Source: a virus. From it: DNA of 45,671 bases. Numbering within the stretch: the first letter of the stretch is position 1; every line of letters begins with the position of its first letter. The DNA is taken from IMG/VR virus record IMGVR_UViG_3300042691_034131, positions 1 to 45,671 of that record. One strand, 5' to 3'. Position numbers and translations under genes: made by a program. Under the pieces are notes generated by a model. That model saw only the letters and a program-made list of their open reading frames with translations. It was not told the origin of the DNA and ran no database searches. Below, one piece after another: positions 16,622-24,310 of this stretch.

Positions 16622-18028
16622 ATGCAGATAAAGAACATACACGAAAAACTAATGGAATCAATTCAAACTATGTTGATTGATACCAAAGTGAATCTACCTT
16701 ATTACGGCAACTTCAATCTCTTTGTGAGTTTCCACGAAAGGAAAGACATGCCAACTTGTGCTGTAAATATGACAGCTAAAGGTATGAACTTCTATTATAA
16801 CACTGAGTTTCTGCAAAATCTGACTCAGAAAGAAGTAAACTTCATCACATTACATGAAGATTTCCACCTACTTTGGAACCACCCTAAACGTACAATCACT
16901 GGTCAGTATGATCCAAAATTGGCAAATATAGCCCAAGATATGATTATTAATCACATCATTTGGGAAGATATTCCTCACTCTTTTGTGGAAATTCCAAAGG
17001 ACAAAGATGGTAAAAATATGGCTTTGTTTGTTCCAAAAGAATACACAGGTAAACTTATCTTTGAAGAAATCTACGAGTGGCTTCGTGATGAAAAAGAAAA
17101 GCGTGAGAAACAACAAAAGAAGGATGGTCAGTGTCAGACTTGTCAAGGCAGTGGACAGAAACAAGATGGTAAAGGGCAATCTCAAGATCAACAAGATGGT
17201 GATAGTGGAGAACCTTGTGATGATTGTGATGGAAGTGGAAACCAACCAGGTAAAGACTCAGCAGGTAATGACTCCTATGGCCCTTATGGCAAAAACCCAA
17301 GGAATGAAAATGAAACAATTGATACTTGGTCTCTAGATCAAATTCTTGATAATCTTGATAAAAATCAAGGACAATATCTCGATCATCATTTGGGTGATGA
17401 AATCCCAGAAGAGATGCGTGACTCTGTTATCAAAGATGCTATGGAGAGGCTTCAAGCTCGTGGTCTACAGGCAGGTAATATCGAACAAACCTTGGGAAAA
17501 CTACGTAAACAAAGGAAAGATTATCTCAAATACATCAAACGTACTGTGTCCAATGTGATGTTTGGTACAACAAAAACAAAAACAATCACACGTCCTAATC
17601 GTAGAGGAATTCTTGGTCTGAAAGGAAACAAAAAGATTAAGAACAAAATCAATTGTATCCTTGATACATCCGGTTCTATGGGTGGTACATTCGAAAGGGT
17701 TCTGTCATATATTTATCGTAATGATATTGAAGTAAACCTTATCGAAGCTGACACCGAAGTAAAGTGGGTTGAGAACATCAAGTCTAAGAAGAAACTCGAG
17801 AGTGTAAGGATCGCAGGTCTTGGTGGAACAATGTTGATGCCGGCAGTGAAGTATGTAGAAAAAAACTTCAATGATTATAATACTCTTATTATCACAGATG
17901 GTTATTGTGACAGTCTTGATTTATCAAGTCTACAAGGAAATGTTCTCCTAATAACTATTGGTGTTGAAGTTCCTATTTCAAAATCCAATGGTAAAGTGAA
18001 GCAAATCAAAGTTAGTGTTGATGATTAA
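16622..18028 (+). CDS. Metallopeptidase-like/VWA protein with DnaJ-type zinc motifs
   Basis: Looks like the VWA partner of MoxR AAA+ ATPases (DUF2201 type). Residues 1-120 form a zinc-metallopeptidase-like domain with HEDFH at 78-82 (an HExxH motif) and a nearby His87. Residues 165-230 are a hydrophilic insert with two DnaJ-type CxxCxGxG motifs: CQTCQGSG (171-178) and CDDCDGSG (199-206). The C-terminal VWA domain has the MIDAS motif DTSGSMGG (348-355), the conserved Thr in GGTMLMPA (401-408) and ITDGYCD (424-430). It ends in a strong terminator. Arg codons are nearly all CGN or AGG, unlike AGA-rich neighbours, as in the MoxR gene. Likely role: remodelling or maturation of a protein complex with MoxR; the substrate is unknown. 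Confidence 0.9.
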   Translation: MQIKNIHEKLMESIQTMLIDTKVNLPYYGNFNLFVSFHERKDMPTCAVNMTAKGMNFYYNTEFLQNLTQKEVNFITLHEDFHLLWNHPKRTITGQYDPKLANIAQDMIINHIIWEDIPHSFVEIPKDKDGKNMALFVPKEYTGKLIFEEIYEWLRDEKEKREKQQKKDGQCQTCQGSGQKQDGKGQSQDQQDGDSGEPCDDCDGSGNQPGKDSAGNDSYGPYGKNPRNENETIDTWSLDQILDNLDKNQGQYLDHHLGDEIPEEMRDSVIKDAMERLQARGLQAGNIEQTLGKLRKQRKDYLKYIKRTVSNVMFGTTKTKTITRPNRRGILGLKGNKKIKNKINCILDTSGSMGGTFERVLSYIYRNDIEVNLIEADTEVKWVENIKSKKKLESVRIAGLGGTMLMPAVKYVEKNFNDYNTLIITDGYCDSLDLSSLQGNVLLITIGVEVPISKSNGKVKQIKVSVDD

Positions 18029-18561
18029 AAATGGGGGGAATGTCCCCCATTTTTTCTTGTATCATATGAACTAACATCCGAATCTAGAAAATTGAATCGA
18101 TCTCTTGTTAGTCGAAAACCAAACCTATTGAAAAACCCCATCAATTCGGTTATTGATTTTTCAGTGAATGCAAATTTATAGTCCGAGTCGAATTTGGAAT
18201 TTTGACCGTTATATACGAAAACATCTACATTATTCCACTTACTTATTTTAAACTCAAACATCATAGCGTCACCATAAGTAATTTCAACATTTATTTCATG
18301 ATTATTGTCGACCTTTAAGAAATTCAAATCTATACATAGGTAGTCCGGTTCTCCATCAGAAAGAACGTCACCAGTTTTTTCTGGTGTTGAATGATGATAT
18401 GAAATATAAATTTTGGGTAGATTTACAATATAATCTGATAAGTTCAACGTAAATTTACCATTCGATGTTTCTATATCGATTTTTTGTGGTAATAGTTTTT
18501 TAGATTCTTGATCAAAAACTGGTATAGAAACTTTTTCGTAAAACGAAGCTATGTATTTCAT
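18025..18561 (-). CDS. Hypothetical protein (178 aa)
   Basis: Not recognised. The fold appears beta-rich, with regular strands (KYIASFYEKVSIPVFD, FTLNLSDYIVNLPKIYISYH, HEINVEITYGDAMMFEFKIS). It resembles an Ig-like or jelly-roll domain, though this is a guess. The last ten residues are encoded by the terminator hairpin of the convergent VWA gene, so its C-terminus may be functionally loose. The start overlaps the stop of the 82-residue gene upstream by four bases, so the pair is translated together from the late-like motif at 18807-18820. Confidence 0.7.
   Translation of the reverse strand: MKYIASFYEKVSIPVFDQESKKLLPQKIDIETSNGKFTLNLSDYIVNLPKIYISYHHSTPEKTGDVLSDGEPDYLCIDLNFLKVDNNHEINVEITYGDAMMFEFKISKWNNVDVFVYNGQNSKFDSDYKFAFTEKSITELMGFFNRFGFRLTRDRFNFLDSDVSSYDTRKNGGHSPHF
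18027..18056. terminator. Strong terminator at end of VWA gene
   Basis: Eleven-pair stem, left 18027-18037 and right 18044-18054, with a GC core of five G-C pairs and A/T flanks giving T-runs on either strand. It can work in both directions. The minus-strand gene 18025-18561 runs through it. Confidence 0.88.
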
Positions 18562-18806
18562 TCCTCATTATAATCTATTTTATCGACATCTTTCAAATCA
18601 ACTTGATACATTTCTCCATCGAGTTCAATAGTTATATTACCATCATCATCAACCGAAATAGGTTTCAAAGCTTTTTTTGGATTGTTATTTGGAAGTTCTT
18701 TTACTATCATCGAATATACAAAACCATCGTTTTGAATACATCTAATCACATCATCGATTTTGTATTTTGAACCTGAAAAATCATCGAATAATCTCAACCA
18801 TTTCAT
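18558..18806 (-). CDS. Small hypothetical protein (82 aa)
   Basis: Not recognised. It begins MKWLRLFDDFSG, a short aromatic leader like others in the window. An SH3-like beta segment follows (SKYKIDDVIRCIQNDGFVYS), then an acidic strand-rich end (DDDGNITIELDGEMYQVDLK). It lies first in a two-gene minus-strand unit with the 178-residue protein. The late-like motif lies one base upstream of the start codon. Could be a small structural or chaperone-like protein. Confidence 0.68.
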   Translation of the reverse strand: MKWLRLFDDFSGSKYKIDDVIRCIQNDGFVYSMIVKELPNNNPKKALKPISVDDDGNITIELDGEMYQVDLKDVDKIDYNEE

Positions 18807-18820
18807 AATTTATATATTAA
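18807..18820 (-). promoter_or_regulatory. Late-like promoter motif
   Basis: Minus-strand TTAATATATAAATT adjoining the start at 18806; back to back with the plus-strand motif at 18837-18850. Confidence 0.5.
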
Positions 18821-18836
18821 TAAATTATTATTCAAT

Positions 18837-18850
18837 AATAATATATATTC
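18837..18850 (+). promoter_or_regulatory. Late-like promoter motif
   Basis: AATAATATATATTC ending two bases before the ATG at 18853. Confidence 0.45.
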
Positions 18851-18852
18851 CG

Positions 18853-19596
18853 ATGAAACATAATATTACATATCTAAAAGACACTTTGGGAACAAACTAC
18901 CTAGGTGTGAAGATTCAAAATACAGAAGTAGAACCTTTCTTGGGTCAATTAAAAGACTTGCTTGGTGAACAATATAATGAATATGTTTCCAACCAACAGA
19001 ATAGAGATGGTGGATACCACATAACCGTTTTGAATGTAATCGATTATAATAAACTTTCGAAAGAAATGGGTATCGATAAGTTTATAAACTCTTTAGACCC
19101 AATCTTGAAAGCTGACATAGACGATATAAAATTAATCGGATTGGGATCAGCAAAGAAGAATGAGAATAATTGTTACTTTGTTGTTGTTAAATCTGACTTA
19201 TTACAAGAAGTACTAAGAAAGTATGACTTACCAGAAAAGGATTTTCACATAACTCTCGGTTTCAAACATAAAGACGTACACGGAGTCAGAAAGAACGAAG
19301 TATTGAAACTCACTGATCCATTTCTAGCGAGATTGAAGAAAGAATACTATAAAGAGGGAGAAACATTCGAATTTGTCAAGGGAATTAAGAATTTCGATTT
19401 CGATTTTTTCAAACTTATTGAACCGATTAGCATAAATGATACCACAGCAACTTTTAGATGTGGTGATAATGACTATTTTACTGTATCATTAATTGATAAT
19501 CAATTTTATATTACGGCGAAATGGCAAGACTCAGAAAGAAAACCAATACTATCTGATGTTTTGATAAATAAAAAATTTAAAGAAAATGTTAAGTAG
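18853..19596 (+). CDS. 2H phosphoesterase-like protein (247 aa)
   Basis: The two His-x-Thr motifs of the 2H (LigT-like) phosphoesterase superfamily are present: GGYHITVLNV with His56 and Thr58, and DFHITLGFKHKDVHGVRK with His132 and Thr134. These enzymes open cyclic phosphates or cut 2'-5' or 3'-5' bonds in RNA and signalling nucleotides. Strand spacing fits one bilobed domain over residues 10-160. The remaining 90 residues form an extra domain. I chose ATG 18853; the open frame before it covers the divergent promoters. It overlaps the 19586 gene by 11 bases. Candidate roles are RNA repair or degradation of a defence signal; the substrate cannot be read. Confidence 0.8.
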   Translation: MKHNITYLKDTLGTNYLGVKIQNTEVEPFLGQLKDLLGEQYNEYVSNQQNRDGGYHITVLNVIDYNKLSKEMGIDKFINSLDPILKADIDDIKLIGLGSAKKNENNCYFVVVKSDLLQEVLRKYDLPEKDFHITLGFKHKDVHGVRKNEVLKLTDPFLARLKKEYYKEGETFEFVKGIKNFDFDFFKLIEPISINDTTATFRCGDNDYFTVSLIDNQFYITAKWQDSERKPILSDVLINKKFKENVK

Positions 19597-19876
19597 ATAC
19601 TATAGTTTAGATGAATGTTACGATAGAAATATCGTATTAGACCACTTGGAAGATTTACAAAATGAAAGTCTGATTGTTTATGAATTTTCTGAGTCAGACG
19701 TAATCAAAATAAAAGATATCGGACTATCAGAAAAACAAACTAGGGAATTGATAAATTTCTTCCATGATAATGATGTAATAGACTATCCAGATTATGAACC
19801 GTATTCCGACTATGAGGATGACGATGAGGATGATTACCCGGATGATGACTATTATGACAGAGACGGTTTTTTTTAA
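19586..19876 (+). CDS. Small acidic hypothetical protein (96 aa)
   Basis: Not recognised. The N-terminal 60 residues look helical (CYDRNIVLDHLEDLQNESL and LSEKQTRELINFFHD). The C-terminal 30 are almost all Asp, Tyr and Glu (for example YSDYEDDDEDDYPDDDYYD). This is the most acidic stretch in the window. It starts within the 2H phosphoesterase gene (11-base overlap), so it is translationally coupled. Acidic, Tyr-rich tails of this sort can mimic DNA or cover a basic partner; no direct evidence here. It ends 20 bases before the TTGACA of the next promoter. Confidence 0.7.
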   Translation: MLSRYYSLDECYDRNIVLDHLEDLQNESLIVYEFSESDVIKIKDIGLSEKQTRELINFFHDNDVIDYPDYEPYSDYEDDDEDDYPDDDYYDRDGFF

Positions 19877-19896
19877 TTAAAAAAAAACATTTTTTC

Positions 19897-19927
19897 TTGA
19901 CATTTTGTAAAGATTGATATATCTTTG
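19897..19927 (+). promoter_or_regulatory. Strong host-like promoter
   Basis: TTGACA (19897-19902), 17-base spacer, TATCTTTG (19920-19927). This is the Bacteroidota consensus form, with a 23-base leader to the ATG at 19951. Confidence 0.8.
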
Positions 19928-19950
19928 TATCACAATACAACAACAGAGAT

Positions 19951-20565
19951 ATGGCAAACTTATTCAATAAAGCAAAAACAACAGCACCTAAGACGGCAGC
20001 TAAAAAAGATGACAAAGTACGGGTAAATTTGAATGACCCTGAGTTTTTCACCAAGGTTTACAAATTGGAAATCTTACAAGACCGTATGAAGTCTGATAAG
20101 GCTCAGGCAGATCTATTGGCTGACGAGATCAAAGATCTTTCTAAAGAAGAGTGGGTTAGACTCTACGAGAAGTCGGGTAGAAATCCAGGTTCTATATTTG
20201 TTGAGTCTATCGTTAATGAGCAGACAGCACAAGTAATGTTTGTACCTTCAGACAAGTATATTACAGTTAATGCTGATAAAGCTGACGTTCTTATAGAAAA
20301 GTATGGTCAAGACATTGTCGAAGAAAAAACAACATTCTCTTTTGATAACGATATGATTGAAAAATATGGTGAAGTTTTGTCAAACTTAATTATGAACTGT
20401 AATGATATTTCCGATTCCGATAAGGAGAAAATTATTAAAGCTTCTACCTCCTACTCAATTGCTAAGGGAACTATTGATAAGATGAAGTTCTACGGGCCGA
20501 TAGCAGAGATTATGGAAGAAGTTAAACCAGTTGTCTCTCTCAAAAATGTTGAGGTAGTAAAATAA
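19951..20565 (+). CDS. Conserved-looking phage protein, strongly expressed (204 aa)
   Basis: Function not recognised. It starts MANLFNKAKTTAPKTAAKKD, a flexible Ala/Lys-rich tail. A helical region follows (FFTKVYKLEILQDRMKSDKAQ), then a strand-rich region around SIFVESIVNEQTAQVMFVP and a helical C-terminal half. Its own strong promoter and strong terminator make it a single-gene unit of probably high output. It is soluble, without export signal. The early-type promoter suggests a DNA-metabolism or host-takeover protein. This is inference from context only. Confidence 0.8.
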   Translation: MANLFNKAKTTAPKTAAKKDDKVRVNLNDPEFFTKVYKLEILQDRMKSDKAQADLLADEIKDLSKEEWVRLYEKSGRNPGSIFVESIVNEQTAQVMFVPSDKYITVNADKADVLIEKYGQDIVEEKTTFSFDNDMIEKYGEVLSNLIMNCNDISDSDKEKIIKASTSYSIAKGTIDKMKFYGPIAEIMEEVKPVVSLKNVEVVK

Positions 20566-20596
20566 AAAAAACCCACCGATTTGGTGGGTTTTTTAT
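20565..20596. terminator. Bidirectional terminator
   Basis: ACCCACC (20571-20577) pairs with GGTGGGT (20583-20589) around GATTT, flanked by A-run and T-run. It separates the convergent genes 19951-20565 and 20597-22735. Confidence 0.9.
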
Positions 20597-22735
20597 TTAT
20601 TGTTTGACTACACGGTATCTATCTCGAATTATACCATAAGAATCTTTTATCAACAGATAATAAACTCCGGTCAATATTCGCAAATTTACATTATTGTCTA
20701 TTTGTTGAAGTTCACCGTTTTTTATTTTTTTACCATTCACATTTAAGATTTCAAAATAAAGCTTTTGACCGGTGATGTTCCTTATATTCAACAAATCGTT
20801 CACAGGGTTGGGGTATACTTTTAGTTCAGTAAATATTGGATCATTTGTATTTGTAGTTGAATCCATCAAGTCCAAATTATTCCTTGGTAAAAGTTTCATA
20901 TTTGAAAAACTGTATGTCAAAATTCCTTGTATTTTAGTGAATTCTTGACCTGGTGAAACTATTATCACGGGCACATTCATAGTACCATCTGTTGTCGCCC
21001 AAATGGGAGAATTAACATAACTAACATTCAAAGAGGAAAATGTACTCGAACCTTGTCTACCAGTCAAAACTCTACAACCTGAACTCGGATCGTTGACATC
21101 ATTTCCAACTCTCCACTCACCATTATTCCTACTCTGTGCTGCGTCAGCATTTGTATCAACTACGAATAAGTTTCCTACTGGGTTTACAAGTGATACCAAC
21201 ATACTCTCATACTTTTCACAAGTAGCAAAATCATAGACAGAGAATATATTCGGGTTCAAAGTTACAGGACTCGGTACCGGTTGTTGTGTTTGTATTACTT
21301 GAACATTTGAAATATTGCTTAATCTAGTGAGTCCGAAATACTCTTCAACAACACCGGTAACGGCAACTCTGTCACCCACAACAAGGTTTGTGATAAGACT
21401 ACCACCATTGACCCAGATACCAGACCAAGCAACATCACCATCTTGTTGAATGTAAACAAAACCTAAGTTATTATTTTCAGCAGAAGCGGTAACAATTCCT
21501 CTCAAAGTTACGGTATCACCAACATAACCAGATCTTCCAATGGCATATGGTGTATATTGTATATCCCTTATTGTGCAACCAATATTACTAACTGTATAAA
21601 ACAAAGGTGTGGATTGACCAGGAACGTTAGGTAGTACTGTAGTATTGTTCACATTATCTTTAGCTCTAAAATAATATCTAACTAAAGTACCTACTTGTTG
21701 TGGGGGTATTGCAGCTGAATACCTTGTACCAGCTGGTTGAGCGGCTACAGCGGTGTAAGTGGTCCCATCGATTGAATATAAAACTTCAGCGGAAGTTACC
21801 AAGCTATCATCTGTTATGTCAGCTGATACGATTAAAGGATTTAATGAGTTCGGACAAGGTTGACTTTTTTTCATATTCCCAATTGAGGGTGAAGAAGCTC
21901 CCTTAGTATAATGAGTCAAACTAAATGGGTTAATATTATAACCTCTATTATTTGGAGACGTATTTCCACAACCATTTTTCCAACCTTCGATAACACCTTT
22001 TACTTTTGTATATTGATCACCGACGTTTGGAGCGACAAAACCATTTGTTGTTCGTTGTGTCCTGAATCTATCATAAATCCAAATGTGATTATCATTTGCA
22101 TCTTTTACTAGAATTCTACATCTATCCCCAGTAAGTGTTACATTGACCACAGTCACATTTGAAATCTCAACGAAGTTACCTTCAAGTGGTTCTCCAGTGA
22201 GAATATGATTCAATGGCTGACCATCGGAATTTAGATTACCGTTTAGTTGCCCAACCGAAACAGGTAAAGCCTCAGGAGCCGGACCGGGACTAAAACTCAA
22301 AAGTTCCACACCACCATCTACTGGTGTTAATTGTGTTTCACCATTATTTGCACCATTGGAACCTAGAAACTCGGTAACAGTTCCAACCACTTCGATAGTG
22401 TCACCTGATACTAATGTATTGATGTCAGTTGGGGTAGTGGCGGCGGAAGCTCTAACTGTAATGTTTCCGAATGGGGTTGAAGGACTTGCAGTTACATCCC
22501 TAACCCAAATCCAACGGGTTTGTCCAGTAGTTTCATTTAGACCACCAGGAGTGATAACTACCGCTTTGATTTTTACGACTTGATTGAGATATAATGGATT
22601 GGGACCATCAGTGCAGGAATCTGGTTGAAATTGACCAGGCCAACCTTGTATTTCTTGTATGGTTACATTTGGAATTTGTGAATAACCAGAAAGAAAAACA
22701 GTTAAGAAAGAAAAGATAAGTAATAATTTTTTCAT
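20597..22735 (-). CDS. Exported OB-fold protein with T9SS C-terminal sorting domain
   Basis: Predicted to be secreted by the host type IX secretion system. The N-terminal 20 residues (MKKLLLIFSFLTVFLSGYSQ) are a clear Sec signal peptide. Three OB-fold-like modules follow: LYLNQVVKIKAVVITPGG with TIEVVGTVTEF, then the 180-260 region, and later GYVGDTVTLRGIVTASAE with RVAVTGVVEEYFG. An Ig-like module lies between them (about 300-375). The last 75 or so residues match the type A T9SS sorting domain: LKVYPNPVNDLLNIRN, then ILNVNGKKI, and TGVYYLLIKDSYG near the end. I see no catalytic domain. It is a lone minus-strand gene between a bidirectional terminator and a divergent promoter, the layout of a late-acquired cargo gene. 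Function could be surface binding or nuclease support. Confidence 0.9.
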   Translation of the reverse strand: MKKLLLIFSFLTVFLSGYSQIPNVTIQEIQGWPGQFQPDSCTDGPNPLYLNQVVKIKAVVITPGGLNETTGQTRWIWVRDVTASPSTPFGNITVRASAATTPTDINTLVSGDTIEVVGTVTEFLGSNGANNGETQLTPVDGGVELLSFSPGPAPEALPVSVGQLNGNLNSDGQPLNHILTGEPLEGNFVEISNVTVVNVTLTGDRCRILVKDANDNHIWIYDRFRTQRTTNGFVAPNVGDQYTKVKGVIEGWKNGCGNTSPNNRGYNINPFSLTHYTKGASSPSIGNMKKSQPCPNSLNPLIVSADITDDSLVTSAEVLYSIDGTTYTAVAAQPAGTRYSAAIPPQQVGTLVRYYFRAKDNVNNTTVLPNVPGQSTPLFYTVSNIGCTIRDIQYTPYAIGRSGYVGDTVTLRGIVTASAENNNLGFVYIQQDGDVAWSGIWVNGGSLITNLVVGDRVAVTGVVEEYFGLTRLSNISNVQVIQTQQPVPSPVTLNPNIFSVYDFATCEKYESMLVSLVNPVGNLFVVDTNADAAQSRNNGEWRVGNDVNDPSSGCRVLTGRQGSSTFSSLNVSYVNSPIWATTDGTMNVPVIIVSPGQEFTKIQGILTYSFSNMKLLPRNNLDLMDSTTNTNDPIFTELKVYPNPVNDLLNIRNITGQKLYFEILNVNGKKIKNGELQQIDNNVNLRILTGVYYLLIKDSYGIIRDRYRVVKQ

Positions 22736-22753
22736 TTAAATGTTTTTTTTTAT

Positions 22754-22767
22754 GTTTTATATTACTA
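22754..22767 (-). promoter_or_regulatory. Late-like promoter motif for the T9SS-tailed gene
   Basis: Minus-strand TAGTAATATAAAAC about 18 bases upstream of the start at 22735; weaker match than most. Confidence 0.35.
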
Positions 22768-22822
22768 TATTTGAACATTGTTTCAGTCGAAAAAACCGAA
22801 AGAGAAAAAGTTAAAAAAAATC

Positions 22823-22853
22823 TTGACAAGAATAAATAAAAGTGTTACCTTTG
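22823..22853 (+). promoter_or_regulatory. Strong host-like promoter for the MoxR gene
   Basis: TTGACA (22823-22828), 17-base spacer, TACCTTTG (22846-22853), 23 bases before the ATG at 22877. Same geometry as the promoter at 19897. Confidence 0.82.
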
Positions 22854-22876
22854 TAAAACAAAATCAAATAAGAAAT

Positions 22877-24040
22877 ATGACAAACTTCGTAAATACCTCC
22901 ACCCCCTCACAGACCAACGTAATGTCTCAAGAGCTTCGTGATCGAATTTCTACTCTCACACCTCGCGAACGTAAGTATTTTATGACAATGTGGCCAAAGT
23001 CTGGTGTACTTTACATCACCTCTAAACCAGGTATCGCAAAGTCGGCAATCGCTCGTACTATCGCTGACAAAATGGGTTTCCGATATATGGACATGCGACT
23101 CTCGATGAACGATGAAAGTGATTTCAAATTTCCGTATCTTCGTGAAGAAAACTTCGATGGCAAAGATCTAAAAGTTAGTGGTACTGCTGTACCAGAGTGG
23201 GCATACGAAGCGAACCAACGTCCAACAATAATCCACTTTGAGGAGTTGAATCGGGCACCACAGTTTGTTCGTAATGCAGCTCTTCAGATTCTCCTTGAAC
23301 GTCAAATCGGTGATTTCAAGTTCAACGATGGTGTCCTTATGTTAGCATCTGGTAACCTCGGTGATGAAGATGGTACTGACGTAGAAGAGTTTGATAACGC
23401 ACTCAATAACCGTCTAATTCACTTTTCACACACACTGAGTACAGACGAGTGGATCGATGGTTACGCGAAGGATAATATTCACGGTGTCATTGTATCCTAT
23501 ATCAAAGCTTACCCAGAGAAACTTTATCAGAATCCAACCGAAAATACAAAAGCATATGCTACTCCTAGGTCTTGGACTTTTCTGAGTGATTTTATCACAA
23601 AGAATTTCGGTAAAGATGCTTCTCCGAGGGAATTTTTACCTTATGTTCAAGAGGTTGCACACGGTTACATCGGCAACTCCGCACAAAGGTTCTTACAATA
23701 TTGTCAAGAAATGGTAAATATCACTATTCAAGACATTATCGACCGTTACGATAAAATCGAAAAGGAACTCGATAAGTACAATCGTGATAAGAATTCTGAA
23801 CTTATCAACTCACTTAAAGAGTATGATATCAAGAAAATGTCAGACAAACAATTGGCTAATGTAACCAAGTTCCTCAATCGAGTTGGTGAAGATGAACTGA
23901 CGGCATATCTTCTTCACATCTTGGACAACGTACCAGATGTAAGTGACCCAAAGGTTAAGAAGTTTATGCAAAGTTTCCGTGATGTGTTGATTAACATCAA
24001 ACGGATCAATAAACCTACAGACAAAAAGTCCTCTAAATGA
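22877..24040 (+). CDS. MoxR-family AAA+ ATPase (387 aa)
   Basis: Hexameric ATPase of the MoxR branch, which with VWA partners remodels or matures protein complexes. Walker A is SKPGIAKS (49-56), the MoxR form of the P-loop. Walker B is IIHFEELNRAP (118-128), sensor 1 lies at LMLASGN (Asn160), and an Arg near NNRLIHF (Arg179) follows. The C-terminal lid and a coiled segment extend to residue 387. ATG 22877 is chosen because the open frame to 22778 crosses a strong promoter. It ends in a strong terminator. I saw no AGA among its Arg codons, a pattern shared with the VWA gene at 16622. The two genes are not adjacent but probably act together. Confidence 0.93.
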   Translation: MTNFVNTSTPSQTNVMSQELRDRISTLTPRERKYFMTMWPKSGVLYITSKPGIAKSAIARTIADKMGFRYMDMRLSMNDESDFKFPYLREENFDGKDLKVSGTAVPEWAYEANQRPTIIHFEELNRAPQFVRNAALQILLERQIGDFKFNDGVLMLASGNLGDEDGTDVEEFDNALNNRLIHFSHTLSTDEWIDGYAKDNIHGVIVSYIKAYPEKLYQNPTENTKAYATPRSWTFLSDFITKNFGKDASPREFLPYVQEVAHGYIGNSAQRFLQYCQEMVNITIQDIIDRYDKIEKELDKYNRDKNSELINSLKEYDIKKMSDKQLANVTKFLNRVGEDELTAYLLHILDNVPDVSDPKVKKFMQSFRDVLINIKRINKPTDKKSSK

Positions 24041-24050
24041 GGACTTTTTT
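24023..24050 (+). terminator. Terminator of the MoxR gene
   Basis: AAAAAGTCCTC (24023-24033) pairs with GAGGACTTTTT (24039-24049) around TAAAT. The MoxR stop codon lies in the loop and right arm. Confidence 0.88.
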
Positions 24051-24076
24051 AAACTTCGATATTAAGTTTATTAAAA

Positions 24077-24085
24077 GTATATACT
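24077..24085 (+). promoter_or_regulatory. Late-like motif GTATATACT
   Basis: Directly abuts the ATG at 24086. If it is a -10 element, transcription would start inside the gene, so its role is uncertain. Confidence 0.3.
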
Positions 24086-24310
24086 ATGACAATCAACATT
24101 ATCATCAAGACAAAATATGGTGACTACAAGTCCAAGGATATCATAATTGAAGAAGAAGATTATGATAAAATACTAGACTTCAGTAAAAATTTTTATATGA
24201 TGGGTTATGAAATGGAAACCGATACAGGCTTTATAGTAATACCACCAGATGTAATTAAAGATTCAATATTATTAATAGAAAGAAATGAAACCACTCAAGG
24301 AGAGATTTAA
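24086..24310 (+). CDS. Small hypothetical protein (74 aa)
   Basis: Not recognised. A compact beta-alpha-beta fold is likely: MTINIIIKTKYGDY as strands, EEEDYDKILDFSKNFYM as helix, then DTGFIVIPPDVI as strands. It is acidic and soluble. It overlaps the YkuK-like gene by 26 bases, so the two are probably coupled. It comes after the MoxR terminator and starts a new plus-strand unit. Confidence 0.68.
   Translation: MTINIIIKTKYGDYKSKDIIIEEEDYDKILDFSKNFYMMGYEMETDTGFIVIPPDVIKDSILLIERNETTQGEI

Noticed and set aside
16868-17318. Open frames antisense to the VWA gene
   Set aside because: Shadows of the Gln/Asp/Gly-rich linker, with no promoter or start context and strong coding signal on the plus strand.
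22778-22876. Upstream extension of the MoxR gene to a TTG start at 22778
   Set aside because: It would cross a strong promoter (22823-22853), and the extra residues are a basic low-complexity stretch.
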